Assembly (NCBI GenBank): GCA_014584345.1
Contig: JACTNB010000028.1
Location: forward strand, 1 to 64,000
Length of the DNA stretch: 64,000 nucleotides
Origin: Planctomycetota bacterium
GTDB taxonomy: Bacteria; Planctomycetota; Planctomycetia; Planctomycetales; Planctomycetaceae
Reading direction: 5' to 3'
The notes below the pieces were generated by a model that saw only the letters and a list, made by a program, of their open reading frames with translations, did not search any database and was not told the origin of the DNA. The position numbers were made by a program, and so were the translations under genes. Each line of letters opens with the position of its first letter. Position 1 is the first letter of the stretch. Shown one piece after another: positions 27,277 to 39,892 of this stretch.

Positions 27277-28047
27277 CTACTTACCGCCAACCGCTTGCAG
27301 CAATTGCCCCAATGTCTGCTCCTGATACTGAATCAGGTTCATGTTTGCCTCGAAGGCTTTCGAGGTCTCGATCATCGCCAGCATCTCCTTCATGGGACGA
27401 ACACCCGATTGTTCCAGGAATCCCTGCCGGACGCGTACCTCGGGGCCAGCCTTCGTATAACCTGCCGTCGCTTCGTAAAGGCTGTCTCCCCGTTTTTTCA
27501 ATGACCGCGGGTTGCCAGGCTGGACAAGATCCAACTCGCCCACCGGCAAGGTCTCCCGCGTAGTCGGATGCGTGGCCGTAATGCCACCCGCTTCATCGAT
27601 CTGAATGTCCATGCCCGGGGGGACCAGAATCGCCGATCCGCGCGGATCGAGTACGCGGTAACCCGTGTCGGCCTGCACCAACTCCGCGTCCGCGTTCAAT
27701 GTCAAGGTGCCCCGCCGTGTCAGAAACTCTTCGTTGCCATTGGAAACACGCAAAAACCCCGGCCCCATCAAGGCCACGTCGAAGTCTGCTCCGGTAGCGG
27801 TTAGAGGACCCTGCGAGAAGTCCGTTACCGTTTCTGCGACCATGGCGGAACCGGGATGCCCCTGCAGGCCCGGGGGGACTTCGTGGAGGTTCCCATCGAG
27901 ATCCGCCTGCTGGGCGCGTACCGCGAAAATTGCCAAGTCACGCTTGAAACTGCTGGTTCCCGCGTTGGCGATATTATTGGTCACGGTGTCCATCCGCAGG
28001 GATTGCAGATCGGCACCTACCGCGGATTGATATAGTCCATATAACAT
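27277..28047 (-). CDS. flgF: Flagellar proximal rod protein FlgF
   Basis: The start LYGLYQSAVGADLQSLRMDTVTNNIANAGTSSFK and the central DFSQGPLTATGADFDVALMGPGFLRV identify a FlgF/FlgG-type rod protein; the divergence from the FlgG signature and its place before flgG favour FlgF. The C-terminus has SGVRPMKEMLAMIETSKAFEANMNLIQYQEQTLGQL. At 256 residues it is normal. It is the first gene of the cluster, so the promoter should lie in the ~105-bp gap to the divergent 224-aa gene, but no clear sigma-28 or sigma-54 element was recognised there. Confidence 0.9.
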   Translation of the reverse strand: MLYGLYQSAVGADLQSLRMDTVTNNIANAGTSSFKRDLAIFAVRAQQADLDGNLHEVPPGLQGHPGSAMVAETVTDFSQGPLTATGADFDVALMGPGFLRVSNGNEEFLTRRGTLTLNADAELVQADTGYRVLDPRGSAILVPPGMDIQIDEAGGITATHPTTRETLPVGELDLVQPGNPRSLKKRGDSLYEATAGYTKAGPEVRVRQGFLEQSGVRPMKEMLAMIETSKAFEANMNLIQYQEQTLGQLLQAVGGK

Positions 28048-28152
28048 GACGACGTTATCCTTCGGCCACCTTGGAATTCGGCCTATCCTTCAACATCGAC
28101 CCGTTACAGATTACCTCTTGAGGAAAACCGTTAAAATCGGCATTCTCAACCC

Positions 28153-28827
28153 ATGCAACGCATTCCACCTATTCAACCGAATCCTCCTATGACTGCTTCG
28201 TCCTGGCACTCCAATTTGCGGTTTGTCTTGGCCGCTTGCATCGCCTTCGCGATGGGAACGCTGGCGGTCATGGCTCCGCGGTGGGCAAGAAACGACGACC
28301 TGCGACAGCAGTGCTGGCGGCAGCAATACGAAATGATCGCCCTGGAACAGCAGAACGATCGGCGGCGCGCCTTGCTGGAACGGATTCAACACGATCCCGC
28401 CTTCAAACTGCAATTCATTGCGGAGACAGCACCAGACTCAGCTCAACTGATTACGGTACCTGAAGGCTTGGCGCTGCATCCCGATGCCTTGATGCGAGAA
28501 ACCGCCGCGAATTCGACCGACCCACTTCCCAGGCAAACGGGCGTCTCGGCCTGGGTATTGCGCTGGGCAAGGGTCATTGACGCCTCGACGGCCTGGCAAC
28601 ATGGATTGCTCGGGCTGGCCGCAACCGTATTGATTTTCGGGAGTGGAACCTGGACTCGGGTTCCCTGCCGGAAATGGAGTCGCAATCTGACCGGACAACT
28701 TCGTCGCTGGGGCCAACGCTATCTCGTGCATTCTCAACAATCCCCACTTGCGGGGCCCCACTGGAATCACCTCTCCAGCGAGGCAACGGAACCTCAGAAC
28801 CGCGAGGACAATCCCCCGCCAGCCTGA
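28153..28827 (+). CDS. Small membrane protein with coiled coil, function unknown
   Basis: This 224-residue product has a hydrophobic helix at residues ~22-42 (LRFVLAACIAFAMGTLAVMA), a short coiled-coil-like segment rich in Gln/Arg/Leu (LRQQCWRQQYEMIALEQQNDRRRALLERI) and a second hydrophobic helix near residues 153-170 (LLGLAATVLIFGSG). The arrangement loosely recalls FtsB-like septum proteins for the first helix plus coil, but the second helix is unlike them. I do not recognise it. It is divergent from the flagellar cluster. A second ATG 12 codons on (MTASSW) is possible. Confidence 0.55.
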   Translation: MQRIPPIQPNPPMTASSWHSNLRFVLAACIAFAMGTLAVMAPRWARNDDLRQQCWRQQYEMIALEQQNDRRRALLERIQHDPAFKLQFIAETAPDSAQLITVPEGLALHPDALMRETAANSTDPLPRQTGVSAWVLRWARVIDASTAWQHGLLGLAATVLIFGSGTWTRVPCRKWSRNLTGQLRRWGQRYLVHSQQSPLAGPHWNHLSSEATEPQNREDNPPPA

Positions 28828-29442
28828 GTCATACCAGGCCGTTAACCCACCAGTCTCGCCCGTCACATCGCGTTGATTTACGCAATTTTGCGCGCGGCGG
28901 CACGATGACGCAGTGCTGTTCAAGCGATGATATCGAACGCGGCTCGTGCGTCCCAACAAGCCGCTTCCGTTACAGCGGATTTCCTGAAAACCAAGTGTCG
29001 AGGGCATGGCGGTTATCCAACACGTTTCTCGGGGTTTGTACGAACCGATAACTTGCGAAGTATACGAAAGGGAGTACGGCGCCCCCCTGTCGACGCGGCC
29101 ATTCTGTGTCGCAATGTATTCAATTTCATTGTGTTGCGTAGACCCGTCCCGGGGGAGTCAACTCGTCTACCCCTCGTCTTTAAGGTGCCCGAGGCAGATC
29201 ACAGGCAGCCTCTGATTTTTTCAGGCGAATTCTTGCGCAGGGATACATATGTAGCCTTGCCGAGGCGACACCCATGACGAATTGTGCCTTCAGCCCGTTG
29301 TCCCGTGCAGGCAGGCTGAAAGCTGGCACGATGGCAAAGCGGCGTGAGCCTTGCGGGTTAAGGGTTGTCGGATCATGATCTCCTGTCGCGGGCGCGTGGC
29401 TCCCGACGGGTGGGTCTTAATCAGGCGGAGCAAGGGGGAAAC
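28828..29442. other. 615-bp gene-free region upstream of dnaG
   Basis: Short ORFs here overlap in all frames and none has a ribosome site with family-like sequence. There are scattered inverted segments, for instance GTAGAC...GTCTAC around 29137-29173, that could be part of an RNA leader or small RNA, but I cannot identify one. It probably contains the dnaG-rpoD promoter. Confidence 0.4.
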
Positions 29443-31404
<1,962 letters not shown>

Positions 31405-31487
31405 GTCTGGTCCATTGCATTAAGTCTGAACCGCCCCCGGCGGTCAGGCCTACGGACCAGGCAAGGGAAATTCTCGAGGAGAACTTC

Positions 31488-33185
<1,698 letters not shown>

Positions 33186-33195
33186 GGCCACACCC

Positions 33196-33223
33196 AGTCC
33201 GGCAGGCGGGAGCCTGCCGGACT
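33196..33223 (+). terminator. Perfect 12-bp hairpin after rpoD
   Basis: AGTCCGGCAGGC (33196-33207) pairs perfectly with GCCTGCCGGACT (33212-33223) across a GGGA loop, 10 bp after the rpoD stop. No T-run follows, so it may be a weak intrinsic terminator or an mRNA 3' end stabiliser. Confidence 0.6.
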
Positions 33224-33342
33224 GCTCTCCGAGCCAACAGCGCGAACTGCGGGGGGGACGGAAAGCCTTCCTTCTTCTTCCGACGCTGCCACGTGCGGTT
33301 CCGAACGCGCACGAAACGCCGACCTGTCTATCTTGCCCACGC

Positions 33343-33364
33343 GCAGGTCCCTGCAGGGACCTGC
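33343..33364. repeat. 22-bp perfect palindrome
   Basis: The sequence is self-complementary with no loop (centre CTGCAG, arms GCAGGTCCC/GGGACCTGC). It lies ~290 bp before the DUF1559 gene. As a spacer-free dyad it suits a dimeric regulator site better than an RNA hairpin, but this is unproven. The rest of the 33186-33652 gap shows no gene. Confidence 0.45.
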
Positions 33365-33652
33365 TTCTTGATTGTCGTTCCCCATCGGCGAAGGAGGTTG
33401 GCTACCCCTTGCGTTTAAGCAGGCAGGAGCCTACCCGGCCGGTTCGCTGGAATTTCTGGAATTGCTGGAAAATGCGATTCTAAGGGGAGTTGCAGTTGCA
33501 TGAGTCACTTCCTTAAACTATTCTGTATCTGTTGATCTATAGACTTGATCTTAAGTGGATATCCTTATTGCGGGCCCACTGCGAAGGGTATTTTTGTGGT
33601 ATCGTGTGTTGTTCTTCTCTTCTCGGGTCCTTCATTCTAAAGGAACAGAATC

Positions 33653-34663
33653 ATGCAAACGTCTCGTGTCCCGCGAAAATCAGGTTTCACCCTGATCGAG
33701 CTTCTCGTCGTCATCGCGATCATTGCCATCCTGGTCGCCTTGCTGTTGCCTGCTGTCCAACAGGCCCGTGAAGCGGCCCGGCGGAGTTCGTGCAAGAACA
33801 ACCTTAAGCAGTTGGGGCTGGCCCTGCATAACTATCACGATACCTACGGCATTTTTCCCCAGGGCCAGTTCTGGATTGCCGGCGCGAGCAGTTGGCATGG
33901 ACACAGCGCCTGGGTGTCGTTGCTTCCGTTCATCGAACAGGGGGCCCTGTTTGATCAGTGGAATCACAACATCAGCTACGACAACAGTACCAACAATACG
34001 TTGCGGCAAAACAAGATTGTTTCGCTGAAATGTCCTTCCGACCGGGACTACGGAGCAGGGGATGGTCCGGGGAACAACTATGCCGGCTGTGCGGGGTCCA
34101 CTCCATTCATCTGGCCCGGCAGTACTACCGATACCGGCGGCGTGATTGTACAGCGAAAATCGATCCGCATGCGGGATATTCTCGATGGGACCTCGAATGC
34201 CGTCATGGTCGGGGAACTGCTGCAAGGGGACGGCAATCAGAGCCGCGATTCCGACAGCGACATCACCCGCCTGGCCACGACACCCACGTTTGCCAATGCC
34301 CTCTTCGCGACCCAGTCGGAACTGGACACGGCCGGTACGAATTGCGACACTACCGGGATTGCAGTCACCGCGGAAGGTTCTTTGAGCCAGTGTGGGCGTG
34401 ACTGGGCTTCTCCCTATCCCTTCCAGACACTATTCAACACCACGGCTCCCCCCAACTGGAAACACCGCAGTTGTGCCTTCGGAGGGGGGTTCGGTTTGTG
34501 CGCGGATCGTTCAGGAATTTCTCCCGTACGTAGTCGGCATAAGGGGGGCGCGCAAATCGCCTTGGCCGATGGAGCCGTGCGGTTTGTCTCAGAAAATGTT
34601 AACCTGTTGACCTGGCAACGTCTCGGTTGCCGAGACGATGGGGCCGTTTTGGGCGAATACTAA
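33653..34663 (+). CDS. DUF1559 protein with type IV pilin-like N-terminus
   Basis: The N-terminus KSGFTLIELLVVIAIIAILVALLLPAVQQAREAARR is a prepilin/pseudopilin signal (cleavage before Phe) running into a membrane helix. The SCKNNLKQLGLALHNYHDTYGIFPQG segment and the C-terminal RSRHKGGAQIALADGAVRFVSENV are the DUF1559 signatures. DUF1559 families are greatly expanded in Planctomycetes and this is a main basis for the taxonomic call. The role is unknown but probably surface or secretion related. AAAGGA precedes the ATG. A small lipoprotein gene follows 52 bp later, a common arrangement with DUF1559 genes. Confidence 0.9.
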   Translation: MQTSRVPRKSGFTLIELLVVIAIIAILVALLLPAVQQAREAARRSSCKNNLKQLGLALHNYHDTYGIFPQGQFWIAGASSWHGHSAWVSLLPFIEQGALFDQWNHNISYDNSTNNTLRQNKIVSLKCPSDRDYGAGDGPGNNYAGCAGSTPFIWPGSTTDTGGVIVQRKSIRMRDILDGTSNAVMVGELLQGDGNQSRDSDSDITRLATTPTFANALFATQSELDTAGTNCDTTGIAVTAEGSLSQCGRDWASPYPFQTLFNTTAPPNWKHRSCAFGGGFGLCADRSGISPVRSRHKGGAQIALADGAVRFVSENVNLLTWQRLGCRDDGAVLGEY

Positions 34664-34715
34664 TTGCGTCGAGTAATTTTTCAGACCACTTTATTACGAT
34701 CTTACAGGATTTCGC

Positions 34716-35036
34716 ATGACTTGGTTCAATTTATTCAAGGGCACTCTGTGTGCGGTTCTGATGCTGGGACTGGTGGGCTGTGGTGGCGGGACCGTTTCCG
34801 ACTATCAACTCCCGCAGACCACGAATGTGCCAACGGCCAAGGAAAATGTGAAAACCTGGCTGACAGGCGTAGCGGAGGTCGGCGAACTTGACAGTGGCGC
34901 GGAAATCATGGGTGAGCAATTCGATAAGCTGGCCCAGGAAGGGATCGATCTGAAGGAAGATTTCGAGAAACTGAAATCGACCAAGGGATCCGCCGCGATC
35001 AAGTCGCTGGCACAGTCGATGCTGTCCAAGCTGTAA
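34716..35036 (+). CDS. Small lipoprotein downstream of the DUF1559 gene
   Basis: The 106-residue protein begins with a lipoprotein signal ending LMLGLVGCGGG, with lipidation on Cys. The mature part is short, helical and charged (VKTWLTGVAEVGELDSGAEIMGEQFDKLAQ). DUF1559 genes in Planctomycetes are often followed by similar small lipoproteins, so the two may work together at the envelope. No named family is recognised. A very strong terminator follows at 35108. Confidence 0.75.
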   Translation: MTWFNLFKGTLCAVLMLGLVGCGGGTVSDYQLPQTTNVPTAKENVKTWLTGVAEVGELDSGAEIMGEQFDKLAQEGIDLKEDFEKLKSTKGSAAIKSLAQSMLSKL

Positions 35037-35107
35037 TTGCATGACTCCGCACGTCATGGGTCCAGCCCTGACATGAGGACAGTGCCAATTGCGAATTTGA
35101 AACTGTC

Positions 35108-35138
35108 ACAGCCCGCATGGGGTTCCCATGCGGGCTGT
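35108..35138 (+). terminator. Strong intrinsic terminator-like hairpin after the lipoprotein gene
   Basis: ACAGCCCGCATGGG (35108-35121) pairs perfectly over 14 bp with CCCATGCGGGCTGT (35125-35138) with a 3-nt loop. Only a weak T content follows. Its position between the end of the DUF1559/lipoprotein unit and the next gene suggests a transcription terminator. Confidence 0.75.
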
Positions 35139-35281
35139 CTGGCATTAATGCTGCCTGGAAAATATTGAAGTCTGCAAATGTCGCGTTCCAGGGGGCTGCG
35201 CTTGGGGAACTTGGCGAGATACGGTAACATCCTGAACTCAGGACGAATTCTCATCCCAGGCATCCAGAACGAGGCCGTCGC

Positions 35282-36673
35282 GTGAATCAGGTATCCTTTT
35301 CTTCCGTCGAAACGTATTTGAATCTGCAGCAGGAAACGCATCTCGAAACGCTGAAGCAGCTATTGCGGATTCCCAGTATCAGTGCTGATTCGCGCTACCT
35401 GCCCGCGATGCAGGAGACCGCCGAGTATGTGCGGAGTCTGCTGGCCGATGCAGGGCTGCAGACCGAAATTCACCAAACACCCGGTCACCCGATCGTCACC
35501 GGAGAGTGGCGTGGTGCGGGGGACGGCGCACCAACCGTGCTGGTGTATGGCCATTACGATGTGCAACCGCCCGATCCGCTCGACTTATGGACCACTCCCC
35601 CGTTCGAGCCAACCATCCGCGACGGGAAAATTTTCGCTCGCGGGGCCACCGACGACAAAGGGCAAATGTTGACGCACATCCTGGCCGTCGCGGCCTGGAT
35701 GAAAACCGTCGGTCGCCTCCCCGCGAATGTGGTGTTTGTCATTGAAGGGGAAGAGGAAGTCGGCAGCAATCATCTCACGGACTTCCTCCGGGAGAAACAA
35801 CACGAGTATGCCTGTAATGTGGCCGTGGTCAGCGATACCAGCATGTACTCTGCGGATCTGCCGGCCATTACATATGGTCTGCGGGGCATTCTGGCCTGCG
35901 AGGTGACGGTGCAGGGGCCACATCGGGATCTGCACAGCGGGGTGTTTGGCGGCGCGGTGCAAAATCCGACCCTCGCGCTGGCCCGCATGCTCGGCCAATT
36001 GCACGACGACCAGGGACGCATCCAGGTTCCGGGCTTCTACGACGATGTGCTCGAACTTTCCGTGGAGGAACGCCAGGAATTCGCCCGGTTGCCTTTTGAC
36101 GACGAGGCCTTCCGTAAGGATCTGGGAGTACCCGCAACATTTGGCGAAGTGGGCTATTCCACGCTTGAACGCCGCTGGGCTCGGCCAACCTGCGATGTCA
36201 ACGGCCTGTACGGGGGATACACGGGAGAAGGTCCGAAGACGATAGTCCCCTCGTCGGCCACGGCAAAAATTACGTGCCGACTCGTGCCCAGGCAGAATGC
36301 GGAAAAACTGACGCAGGCTCTGGAAGAATTTTTGCGGGCACACTGTCCTCCCGGCGTGACCATGCAGTTTCGTAACTATCACGGTTGCGAAGCGCATGTC
36401 TTCGATACGTCTGGCCCGTACTTCCGTTCGGCCAGTCAGGCAATTGCCTATGCGTTCGGCAAGGAACCGGTGTTTATTCGCGAGGGGGGCTCGATCCCCG
36501 TGGTGGCAACCTTTGCGGAAATATTTGGCGTGGAAACGCTCTTACTGGGATGGGGATTGAACAGCGACAACCTGCACAGCCCCAACGAACATTTCCACGT
36601 GGCCAACTTTCATGGCGGGATCCGCGCCAGCGCGAAACTCTGGGAAGAACTGGGGGCGATGCCTCCGCAATAG
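35282..36673 (+). CDS. M20-family dipeptidase
   Basis: Starting at GTG 35282, the 463-residue protein has the metal site blocks of M20 peptidases: VLVYGHYDVQPPDP (His and Asp), GATDDKGQ, VVFVIEGEEEVGS (the catalytic Glu pair), and the late LLLGWGLNSDNLHSPNEHF His. The dimerisation domain lies between. This set, especially HYDVQPPDP, corresponds to the M20A dipeptidase group with cytosolic zinc enzymes cleaving dipeptides or related amides. There is no signal peptide. It stands alone, followed by the MITE-like copy B. Confidence 0.92.
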   Translation: MNQVSFSSVETYLNLQQETHLETLKQLLRIPSISADSRYLPAMQETAEYVRSLLADAGLQTEIHQTPGHPIVTGEWRGAGDGAPTVLVYGHYDVQPPDPLDLWTTPPFEPTIRDGKIFARGATDDKGQMLTHILAVAAWMKTVGRLPANVVFVIEGEEEVGSNHLTDFLREKQHEYACNVAVVSDTSMYSADLPAITYGLRGILACEVTVQGPHRDLHSGVFGGAVQNPTLALARMLGQLHDDQGRIQVPGFYDDVLELSVEERQEFARLPFDDEAFRKDLGVPATFGEVGYSTLERRWARPTCDVNGLYGGYTGEGPKTIVPSSATAKITCRLVPRQNAEKLTQALEEFLRAHCPPGVTMQFRNYHGCEAHVFDTSGPYFRSASQAIAYAFGKEPVFIREGGSIPVVATFAEIFGVETLLLGWGLNSDNLHSPNEHFHVANFHGGIRASAKLWEELGAMPPQ

Positions 36674-36760
36674 TGGCGGGCCGAGATGGGCGGAGCGAGA
36701 TCCGGTCGCGTGAATCGTCAATAATTTGCCAGAGATAGCTGCGTTGTCTCACTTGCCCAC

Positions 36761-36887
36761 ATTTCTCACAGGGTTACCAATGCGGTAATTTTGTCTCGAT
36801 AATACCTGGAAAACTAGCCGCGCCCGTCAGGAAGCGGCTAGTTCGTCGAAGTCAGCAATCCTGTTTTATTGACCCGGGTGAGAAATT
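36761..36887 (-). repeat. MITE-like palindromic element, copy B (127 bp)
   Basis: The copy is bounded by ATTTCTCAC (36761-36769) and GTGAGAAAT (36878-36886), which are inverted repeats of each other. Inside, read on the minus strand, it has GGGTCAATAAAACAGGATTG, then GCTGACTTCGACGAACTAGCCGC, the hairpin arm, TTTTCCAGGTATTATCGAGA and CAAAATTACCGCATTGGTAA. Here the two hairpin arms have collapsed so the long central loop is missing. It lies in the gap between the M20 and amidohydrolase genes, which otherwise holds nothing recognisable. Confidence 0.85.
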
Positions 36888-36985
36888 CGGTCTAACCGTG
36901 ACGTGCGATACTGATTCCACCGATGTGGGGCGCGCGGAGCATTTCGCTAGTGCGATCTGCCATGGAGGTGGGGAAAGGAACCGAG

Positions 36986-37822
36986 ATGAAAATCGATGCG
37001 CATCAGCATTTCTGGGAATTGAGCCGCTTTTCTTACGACTGGCTGCAGGCGCCCGCGCTGGCACCCATTCGCCGGGATTTTCTGCCTGACGATCTGCTGC
37101 CTCATTTGCAGGCATGCGGGATCGATCGTTCGATATTCGTGCAGACCAGGCACGACCTGGCGGAAAATCGCTGGGTATTGTCGCTCTGCGAACAGTACGA
37201 TTTTCTGGCCGGGATCGTGGGTTGGGTCGATTTGCGTGCCCCGGATTGCGAAGCGCAATTGCTGGAATTCAAGGATCACCCCCGGTTTCTGGGGGTCAGG
37301 CATGTGACCCAGGATGAACCAGACGAGGATTTCATCGTGCGGACCGAGACTCTGCGCGGCTTGAAAGTGCTCGAGAAACACGGGGTTCCCTTCGATTTGT
37401 TGTTTTTCGTAAAGCATCTGCGGCATGCGGAAACAGTTGCGCGGGCCTGTCCCGATTTACCGCTGGTGATTGATCATCTTGCCAAGCCGCGAATTCGCGA
37501 GCAGGGGATCGAGGATTGGGATGTCCACTTCCGCGCCGCCTCGCGGCAAGGGAATGTGTACTGCAAGCTCTCGGGAATGGTGACGGAAGCTGCCTGGCGG
37601 AATTGGCGACCGGCGGACTTTCAGCCCTATCTGGAACGGGCCCTGGAATACTTCGGGCCTCAACGGCTGATGTTCGGTTCGGACTGGCCCGTCTGCGAAC
37701 TGGCCGCCAGCTACGAAGAGGTCTTCGGCATCGTGCGGGATTTTATCTCGCGGCTCAGTCCCGACGAACAGGCGGAGATCCTGGGGGGCACGGCTGCTCG
37801 CTTCTACGGCATTCCACTGTAG
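36986..37822 (+). CDS. Amidohydrolase family protein (amidohydrolase 2; fuconolactonase-like)
   Basis: The ATG at 36986 (GGAACCGAG upstream) gives 278 residues beginning MKIDAHQHFWELSRF, the metal-binding HxH of the amidohydrolase-2 superfamily. Further blocks are FLAGIVGWVDL, HPRFLGVRHV, PLVIDHLAKPRI (His ligand), GNVYCKLSGMVTEA, and RLMFGSDWPVCEL (Asp catalytic residue), closing with ILGGTAARFYGI. The pattern fits sugar lactone hydrolases such as L-fucono-1,5-lactonase. There is no signal peptide. The substrate is not certain. It is the last intact core-type gene before the mosaic region. Confidence 0.88.
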   Translation: MKIDAHQHFWELSRFSYDWLQAPALAPIRRDFLPDDLLPHLQACGIDRSIFVQTRHDLAENRWVLSLCEQYDFLAGIVGWVDLRAPDCEAQLLEFKDHPRFLGVRHVTQDEPDEDFIVRTETLRGLKVLEKHGVPFDLLFFVKHLRHAETVARACPDLPLVIDHLAKPRIREQGIEDWDVHFRAASRQGNVYCKLSGMVTEAAWRNWRPADFQPYLERALEYFGPQRLMFGSDWPVCELAASYEEVFGIVRDFISRLSPDEQAEILGGTAARFYGIPL

Positions 37823-37892
37823 TGGAGCAATCACACAGCCTGGGAATCGAATCTGTTACGCAACGAGCCGCTTCCAATTGGTTCTGTCCCTG

Positions 37893-38356
37893 TCACACAA
37901 GATTCACTCGGGATGTCTGCTGCCCGAGTTGCTGGCCTAGCCCGATGAAAATTCCTTCGGAGCCCCGGATGTAGCAGAGCCGATACATGTTTTCATACTG
38001 TACCACTGTGCCGACGAGCTTCGCACCGCGCTTGCCGAGCCGGGCGAGAGTGTCGTCGATGCCTCCACGGTGAACATGACACGCAGGTAACCGAGAGCGT
38101 TCACGGGGGCACTGCGATGATCGGCGACCACGGGCGGAGCGAGGAATTGGGATATCTCGAGCCTGCTGTGACCGTCCGGCGTACGCAGCATCGCAATCTC
38201 AAGACGCATGTCCTGCAATCCAGTGACGCCATCTGCCCAGTCTCCTTCGATGGGGGCGCGCCCCTCGAGTTCGAGACCTAGTTCCGTGAAGAACTCAATG
38301 GCGGCATCGATATCTTCTACCACGATACCGACATTAGCCATACGCATGACTGTCAT
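37893..38356 (-). pseudogene. Frameshifted VOC (glyoxalase/bleomycin resistance) family gene
   Basis: From ATG 38356 (AAGGAG just upstream) the frame reads MRMANVGIVVEDIDAAIEFF, a typical VOC start, through DMRLEIAMLRTPDGHSRLEIS to GYLRVMFTVE. At about 38062-38064 the frame must shift by one base: the other frame then reads GIDDTLARLGKRGAKLV and YENMYRLCYIRGSEGIFIGL, the expected second VOC half, ending at a TGA at 37893. Unless it is a sequencing error, the gene is broken. VOC proteins bind a metal and often act in antibiotic or aldehyde detoxification. Confidence 0.8.
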
Positions 38357-38578
38357 GATGTCTCCTTGGCGTCTAGGATTGCGGATGAGCCGCCCTGCCC
38401 GTGAAACAAGAACAGCACCGGGACCGGGCCATCCGCATTCTTGGTGGGCGGGATGATCAGAGCTTCCCGGTTCACCGCTCCGACGGTCCACTCGGTCACT
38501 GGCGTAGGCTCGACCGCTCCCGCTGAGGGGAAGCATGAAGGCGAGGACACAAACAAACCCGATATTGACGATGCTCAT
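38353..38578 (-). pseudogene. Degraded exported alpha/beta hydrolase, N-terminal remnant
   Basis: ATG 38578 starts a signal peptide (MSIVNIGFVCVLAFMLPLSG). The mature reading continues only in another frame: EPTPVTEWTVGAVNREALII, then PVPVLFLFHGQGGSS, the oxyanion-loop region of a polyhydroxybutyrate depolymerase/feruloyl esterase-like hydrolase. There it stops being hydrolase-like and runs into the ribosome site of the VOC gene; stop and start overlap as ATGA at 38353-38356. So one frameshift and loss of the C-terminal three quarters are visible. This is probably a deletion junction. Confidence 0.7.
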
Positions 38579-38659
38579 AGGTTTTCTCCAGTGCCTGTCC
38601 CATTGGGGGAGTCCACAGCCCTCACCACGACCGCTTTGCAGTCTGCTCCTCGTTTCGCC

Positions 38660-38773
38660 GCCCAACGCCACCATTCACCGGGCCGCGGCGAACGACATTG
38701 ATTTCGGAAACCTGGCGGCACGCAGCTTCGATGCAACGCCTTGGGTGCGCCCGGCGCGGGCGTGATGTTGTGG
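38660..38773 (-). other. attC-like recombination site 1
   Basis: The site reads on the minus strand from CCACAAC (complement of 38773-38767) to GTTGGGC (38666-38660), the latter matching the GTTRRRY core of integron attC sites. Inner CCGGGC and GCCCGG segments pair, so the single strand can fold into an imperfect hairpin. It is 114 bp and nearly identical to site 2 (first ~50 bp identical). It lies at the 3' side of the 285-aa gene, the correct place for an attC of that cassette. No integrase gene is in the window. Confidence 0.6.
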
Positions 38774-39014
38774 GGGGAAAGTCCCCTGTATGAGTCTGAG
38801 AGTTTCAAGGAGATCAGCACATAAAAAGGCCACACCGATTGGCAAAGTCCGAGACAACGGTACCTGCCGATCGGATGACCGACCGTGGGGAAGAAGCCTG
38901 CGAAGAGATGCGTAATCGCCGGGTTTGTACTTATTCACCACCCGGAGTTCATCTCGTCCAAGCTGCGAAGCTAACTGGATGACCGCTTAGTTCACTCCGT
39001 CTGATTGGCAAGGG

Positions 39015-39872
39015 TCACTCGTGCATGGCATCCTTAATTCTTGCTTCCACCGATTTCCGCGACTTCGACAACTGCTCAGTAGCAGCTTGATTCGCAATGG
39101 CAAATGCTTTAGATGCGTCAGGATCACTGGCAACTGCTTCTGCTAGCAGGGTCTTGACCTTTTTCCGGGAAGCGTCCAACTCTGGTGTCCTAGCCTTTTC
39201 CAGCAGGGACGTTGCCTTGACCAGAAACGCAGCTCGGGATGGGGAGATTGCATCATTCATGAAGATCTCGGTATCAGTTTTCGCCGCTTGAACCTCCTTC
39301 TCGATACTTGCAGCGCGAGCGACGTGGTATTTGACCAGCGTTTTCGCAAGTTCAGGTGTCATGGCATTGTTCAATAGAACTTCAGTACGGACAACGGCGG
39401 CGGCCAGTTCCGCATCCATCACGTCAAGGCTGGAGTACCTTGCCACCAAATTGGTTCGGACTCTATCTACAAAAGCTTGTGCTAGGATGATGTCGACGGT
39501 GCTGCTTTTCAGAATTTCCGTCTCCAGCTCAAGTAGCAACAACTGAACGCTCTCGGAGGGGTGGTTGGCCCTGGCTTCTCGCAGCTTGGCGAGAACTTGC
39601 CTGGATTTGGGCGTTTCTGCCATTACCAGACAGCGGGCAATCCGTTGTTCAAGTGTTCCCGGTTGCGCGGCCACAGCCAACTCAATGATGTCATCCCGGC
39701 TACGCTGCTGGAGATTCAGGGCCGACCTCACGGCCCATTCGGCAGCAATGGTATCGACAACCTGCTCGGTGGGACTGGCGTCAGGTATCGTTTCCTTCTG
39801 GGCCGCGGTAGTCGAGGCGCTGACCAGCAACAGCGATAAAAGTACAACTGGGACGAACCGATACAAGAGCAT
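39015..39872 (-). CDS. Secreted protein of unknown function in a cassette-like setting
   Basis: The 285-residue product has a signal peptide (RFVPVVLLSLLLVSASTTAA) and a mature part that is almost wholly helical and rich in Ala, Lys and Glu, with repeats like ARAASIEKEVQAAKTDTEIF and ATSLLEKARTPELDASRKKVK. No domain is recognised. GGAG is placed 8 nt before ATG 39872. The start codon is only 20 bp from the end of attC-like site 2, and site 1 lies ~240 bp beyond the stop in the same orientation, so it has the layout of an integron gene cassette with its gene reading toward its own attC. Confidence 0.7.
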   Translation of the reverse strand: MLLYRFVPVVLLSLLLVSASTTAAQKETIPDASPTEQVVDTIAAEWAVRSALNLQQRSRDDIIELAVAAQPGTLEQRIARCLVMAETPKSRQVLAKLREARANHPSESVQLLLLELETEILKSSTVDIILAQAFVDRVRTNLVARYSSLDVMDAELAAAVVRTEVLLNNAMTPELAKTLVKYHVARAASIEKEVQAAKTDTEIFMNDAISPSRAAFLVKATSLLEKARTPELDASRKKVKTLLAEAVASDPDASKAFAIANQAATEQLSKSRKSVEARIKDAMHE

Positions 39873-39892
39873 GATTGGACTCCGTCATGTGT

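Noticed and set aside
29137..29240. Possible 6S-like or other structured RNA before dnaG
   Set aside because: Inverted segments are short and I could not draw a known RNA fold; left as unexplained region.
38675..38941. Small ORF translating the attC-like repeat (PGEWWRW-type peptide)
   Set aside because: The same peptide pattern arises from both repeat copies because they are near identical DNA; it is explained by the site and has no ribosome site.
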